A stretch of DNA of 17,127 bases. Source: an uncultured Clostridia bacterium. Lineage in GTDB: Bacteria; Bacillota; Clostridia; Oscillospirales; Acutalibacteraceae. Shown in pieces: positions 15,331 to 17,127 of this stretch. How positions within the stretch are numbered: position 1 is the first letter of the stretch; each line of letters starts with the position of its first letter. A program made the position numbers and the translations under genes. The notes below the pieces were generated by a model. That model did not search any database and was not told the DNA's origin. It was given only the letters and a program-made list of their open reading frames with translations. Location of the stretch: positions 1-17,127 of the forward strand of contig CALYNN010000011.1 of the NCBI GenBank assembly GCA_945221685.1, given 5' to 3'.

Positions 15331-16963
15331 TATTGAGAATATAGCTGTTATAGAAAAAACCACCGTTGATTTTACAGGCGGACTTAATGTTTTAACAGGT
15401 GAAACCGGCGCAGGAAAATCAATAATTGTTGATTCGATTAATGCAGTTTTGGGAGAGCGAACCTCAAGAGAATTAGTGCGCCACGGCGCCGAAAACGCTT
15501 ATGTTATTGCTTCCTTTACAGACATATGCCCAACCGCTTGTAATAAGCTTTCCGAATTCGGCATAAACCCTGAAGATGACGGAACCTTGATTTTGTCAAG
15601 GGCAATATCTGCACAAGGTAAATCATCCTGCAAAATTAACGGCAAGCCTGCAACCGTTTCAATGCTAAAGGAAATAGGCTCCTTACTTGTAAATATCCAC
15701 GGTCAGCACGACAGTCAGGAGCTTTTAAATCCCGACTGCCAATATAAATACATTGATATGCTTCTATCCGATAGCAAATCTCTTACCGAATACAAGAAAG
15801 CTTTTAGAGAGCTTATTACTGTACGAAGAAAATTAAAGAGCATTTCAGCTGAAGAGGACGAAAAAAAGCGCAAGCTTGAGCTTCTTGATTTTCAAATTAA
15901 CGAGCTTGAAGCAGCTGATATTAAAATAGGAGAAAAAGAGGAGTTAACAAAAAAGCGCAATCTTATACAAAATAGCGAAGCACTTATTTCTGCGCTTAAT
16001 TCTGCCTTGGCAGCACTTAACGGCGACGATGATGCTATGGGAGCAGAGGCGTTAATAAACAGTGCTGCAAATAATCTTTCCCGCTTTGACGAGGCTAAAA
16101 GCATTACTGACAGTCTACTTGCAATAAGCGATAAAGCAGAAGCAGCCAAAGACAGTATAACTGAATTTTTAGATAGCCTTGAATTTAATCCGCAGGAGCT
16201 TGAGCTTGTTGAGGACAGGCTTGATATGCTTTATAATTTTTCAGGTAAGTACGGTTCAACGGAAGCGGAAATGCTCGAGTATTTGGAAAACGCAAAAAAA
16301 GAGAGAAGCTTAATAATTAACAGCGAGGAAGAAATTGAAAGGCTTAGCAGCGAATATGAAATTCTTTTAAGCAGGGCAGTGGAGCTTGCAGACAGACTTT
16401 CGGTCGAGAGAAAGAAAACTGCCGATGATTTTGAAAAAAAGGTAAAAAGCGAGCTTGAATACCTTGATATGCCAAAGCTTCAGTTTAAGGTTACATTTGG
16501 TAAGGGCAATCTAACCTCTAATGGCTATGATGTTATTGAATTTCTTATATCAACAAACCCCGGTGAACCGCCAAAGCCTTTATCAAAAATTGCATCCGGC
16601 GGCGAGCTTTCAAGAATAATGCTTGCAATTAAGAACATTTTAGCGTACAATGATACAATCGGCACATTGATATTTGACGAAATTGATACAGGAGTAAGCG
16701 GCAGGGCAAGTCAAAAAATCGGACTTAAGCTGAAAGCCGTTTCAAAAAATACACAGGTTTTGTGCGTTACTCATTCGGCGCAGATTGCGTCTAATGCCGA
16801 CACACATTTTCTTATCAAAAAAGAATTTTTAAAGGACAGAACCTTTACAAATGTTCTGCCCCTTGATTTTGAAGGAAGAAAGCATGAGCTTGCACGAATA
16901 ATGGGCGGTTTGGAAATTACCGACTCATTACTGAAAAGCGCAGAGGAAATGCTTTCAAGCTGA
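15314..16963 (+). CDS. recN: DNA repair protein RecN
   Basis: SMC-like ATPase that gathers early at double-strand breaks and tethers ends for RecA-dependent repair (549 aa; about 576 in B. subtilis). The N-terminal half has Walker A GETGAGKS (29-36) and a Q-loop region NIHGQHDSQELL (about 132-143). Helical arms span about 150-370, with the short head-distal hairpin typical of RecN. The C-terminal half has the ABC signature SGGELSR (428-434), Walker B LIFDEIDTG (452-460) and a CVTHSAQIA switch region. GGAGA (15300-15304) lies nine bases before the ATG, within the end of argR. A 36-base gap with no terminator leads to tyrS. Confidence 0.97.
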   Translation: MLRTLDIENIAVIEKTTVDFTGGLNVLTGETGAGKSIIVDSINAVLGERTSRELVRHGAENAYVIASFTDICPTACNKLSEFGINPEDDGTLILSRAISAQGKSSCKINGKPATVSMLKEIGSLLVNIHGQHDSQELLNPDCQYKYIDMLLSDSKSLTEYKKAFRELITVRRKLKSISAEEDEKKRKLELLDFQINELEAADIKIGEKEELTKKRNLIQNSEALISALNSALAALNGDDDAMGAEALINSAANNLSRFDEAKSITDSLLAISDKAEAAKDSITEFLDSLEFNPQELELVEDRLDMLYNFSGKYGSTEAEMLEYLENAKKERSLIINSEEEIERLSSEYEILLSRAVELADRLSVERKKTADDFEKKVKSELEYLDMPKLQFKVTFGKGNLTSNGYDVIEFLISTNPGEPPKPLSKIASGGELSRIMLAIKNILAYNDTIGTLIFDEIDTGVSGRASQKIGLKLKAVSKNTQVLCVTHSAQIASNADTHFLIKKEFLKDRTFTNVLPLDFEGRKHELARIMGGLEITDSLLKSAEEMLSS

Positions 16964-16987
16964 TTACATTACAAACAAAATTACTAT

Positions 16988-16995
16988 GGAGGAAG
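16988..16995 (+). promoter_or_regulatory. Ribosome binding site of tyrS
   Basis: GGAGGAAG sits four bases before the ATG at 17000. An ATG at 16986 lies in another frame and precedes the site, so it is not the start. Confidence 0.75.
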
Positions 16996-16999
16996 AAAA

Positions 17000-17079
17000 A
17001 TGGGAGTTTATGAAGAGCTTCAGGAAAGAGGTTTAATTGCACAGGTAACCGACGAAAACGAGGTCAGAGAGCTTGTTAA
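17000..17079 (+). CDS. tyrS: Tyrosyl-tRNA synthetase, N-terminal fragment (cut by contig end)
   Basis: The first 26 codons are native (MGVYEELQERGLIAQV and onward to RELV); a 27th (N) shares its last base with the adapter. This N-terminus matches the helical start of bacterial TyrRS, in which a DELxxRGLIAQVT-type segment precedes the tyrosine-binding and HIGH-type motifs. Those lie beyond the contig. The frame stays open through the adapter, giving a false tail starting CLLYTSDAADD. A strong GGAGGAAG site precedes it. Only 36 bases separate it from recN, so there is no room for a T-box leader there. Identification rests on a short segment. Confidence 0.75.
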
Positions 17080-17127
17080 CTGTCTCTTATACACATCTGA
17101 CGCTGCCGACGATCTTACGCGTGTAGA
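17080..17127. other. Nextera (Tn5) sequencing adapter, reverse complement
   Basis: Positions 17080-17098 are the Tn5 mosaic end in reverse complement, 17099-17112 the Read 1 stem, 17113-17120 the reverse complement of index GCGTAAGA, and 17121-17127 part of the P5 flank. It is the inverted copy of the block at the start. The nine native bases inside each adapter differ (AAATATACC against GCTTGTTAA, ends 47-55 and 17071-17079), so there is no Tn5 target duplication and no support for a circular molecule opened once. Confidence 0.98.

Noticed and set aside
16964..16999. T-box leader for tyrS
   Set aside because: The gap is only 36 bases, with no stem structure or T-box motif. A leader of that class needs 150 bases or more.
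1..17127. Terminal inverted repeats suggesting a linear mobile element
   Set aside because: The repeats are the sequencing adapter with index, not biological ends, and no mobile-element genes are present.

Overview
The window is a 17.1 kb metagenome- or isolate-assembly contig from a low-GC, spore-forming Firmicute, most likely a clostridial gut-type bacterium (Oscillospirales/Ruminococcaceae is a guess from gene style). The evidence is a complete spoIIIA sporulation operon, AGGTG-type ribosome sites, A+T-rich code, and a gene order that follows the spoIIIA-to-recN region of Bacillus subtilis. Both extreme ends (1-46 and 17080-17127) are Illumina Nextera/Tn5 adapter plus an i5 index, in inverted orientation. 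Native DNA therefore runs only from 47 to about 17079, and the genes at both ends are cut and carry false, adapter-encoded tails.

Layout. (1) 47-2449, minus strand: a large membrane protein of the YfhO family with a GtrA/GtcA-like four-helix domain at its N-terminus; its C-terminus is lost. (2) 2450-2588: a compact divergent promoter region with a good SigE-like promoter for spoIIIA and a weaker SigA-like one for yfhO. (3) 2589-7232, plus strand: spoIIIAA-AB-AC-AD-AE-AF-AG-AH, tightly packed or overlapping, encoding the mother-cell half of the forespore-mother cell channel. (4) 7235-7721: a well-formed SigA promoter with extended -10, an Asp23-family gene (yqhY) and a rho-independent terminator. 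(5) 7745-16963: a ten-gene run with gaps of at most 12 bases: nusB, a TsaD/Kae1-like paralogue, xseA, xseB, ispA, dxs, tlyA, nadK, argR, recN. (6) 17000 onward: the first 26 or so codons of tyrS.

The housekeeping run joins transcription antitermination (NusB), exonuclease VII (XseA/XseB), isoprenoid precursor synthesis (Dxs, IspA), rRNA methylation (TlyA), NADP supply (NadK), arginine regulation (ArgR) and double-strand-break repair (RecN). Relative to B. subtilis, accB-accC and folD are missing from their usual places, a TsaD-like gene sits where folD would be, nadK is inserted between tlyA and argR, and tyrS follows recN instead of spoIVB-spo0A.

Most of the window is ordinary core genome. 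The points worth a second look are the adapter artefacts, the GtrA-like/YfhO fusion, the TsaD paralogue of unknown role, and the terminator placed just before nusB with no visible promoter behind it. No RNA genes, CRISPR arrays, insertion sequences or prophage genes were seen, and no gene-free stretch exceeds 300 bases.
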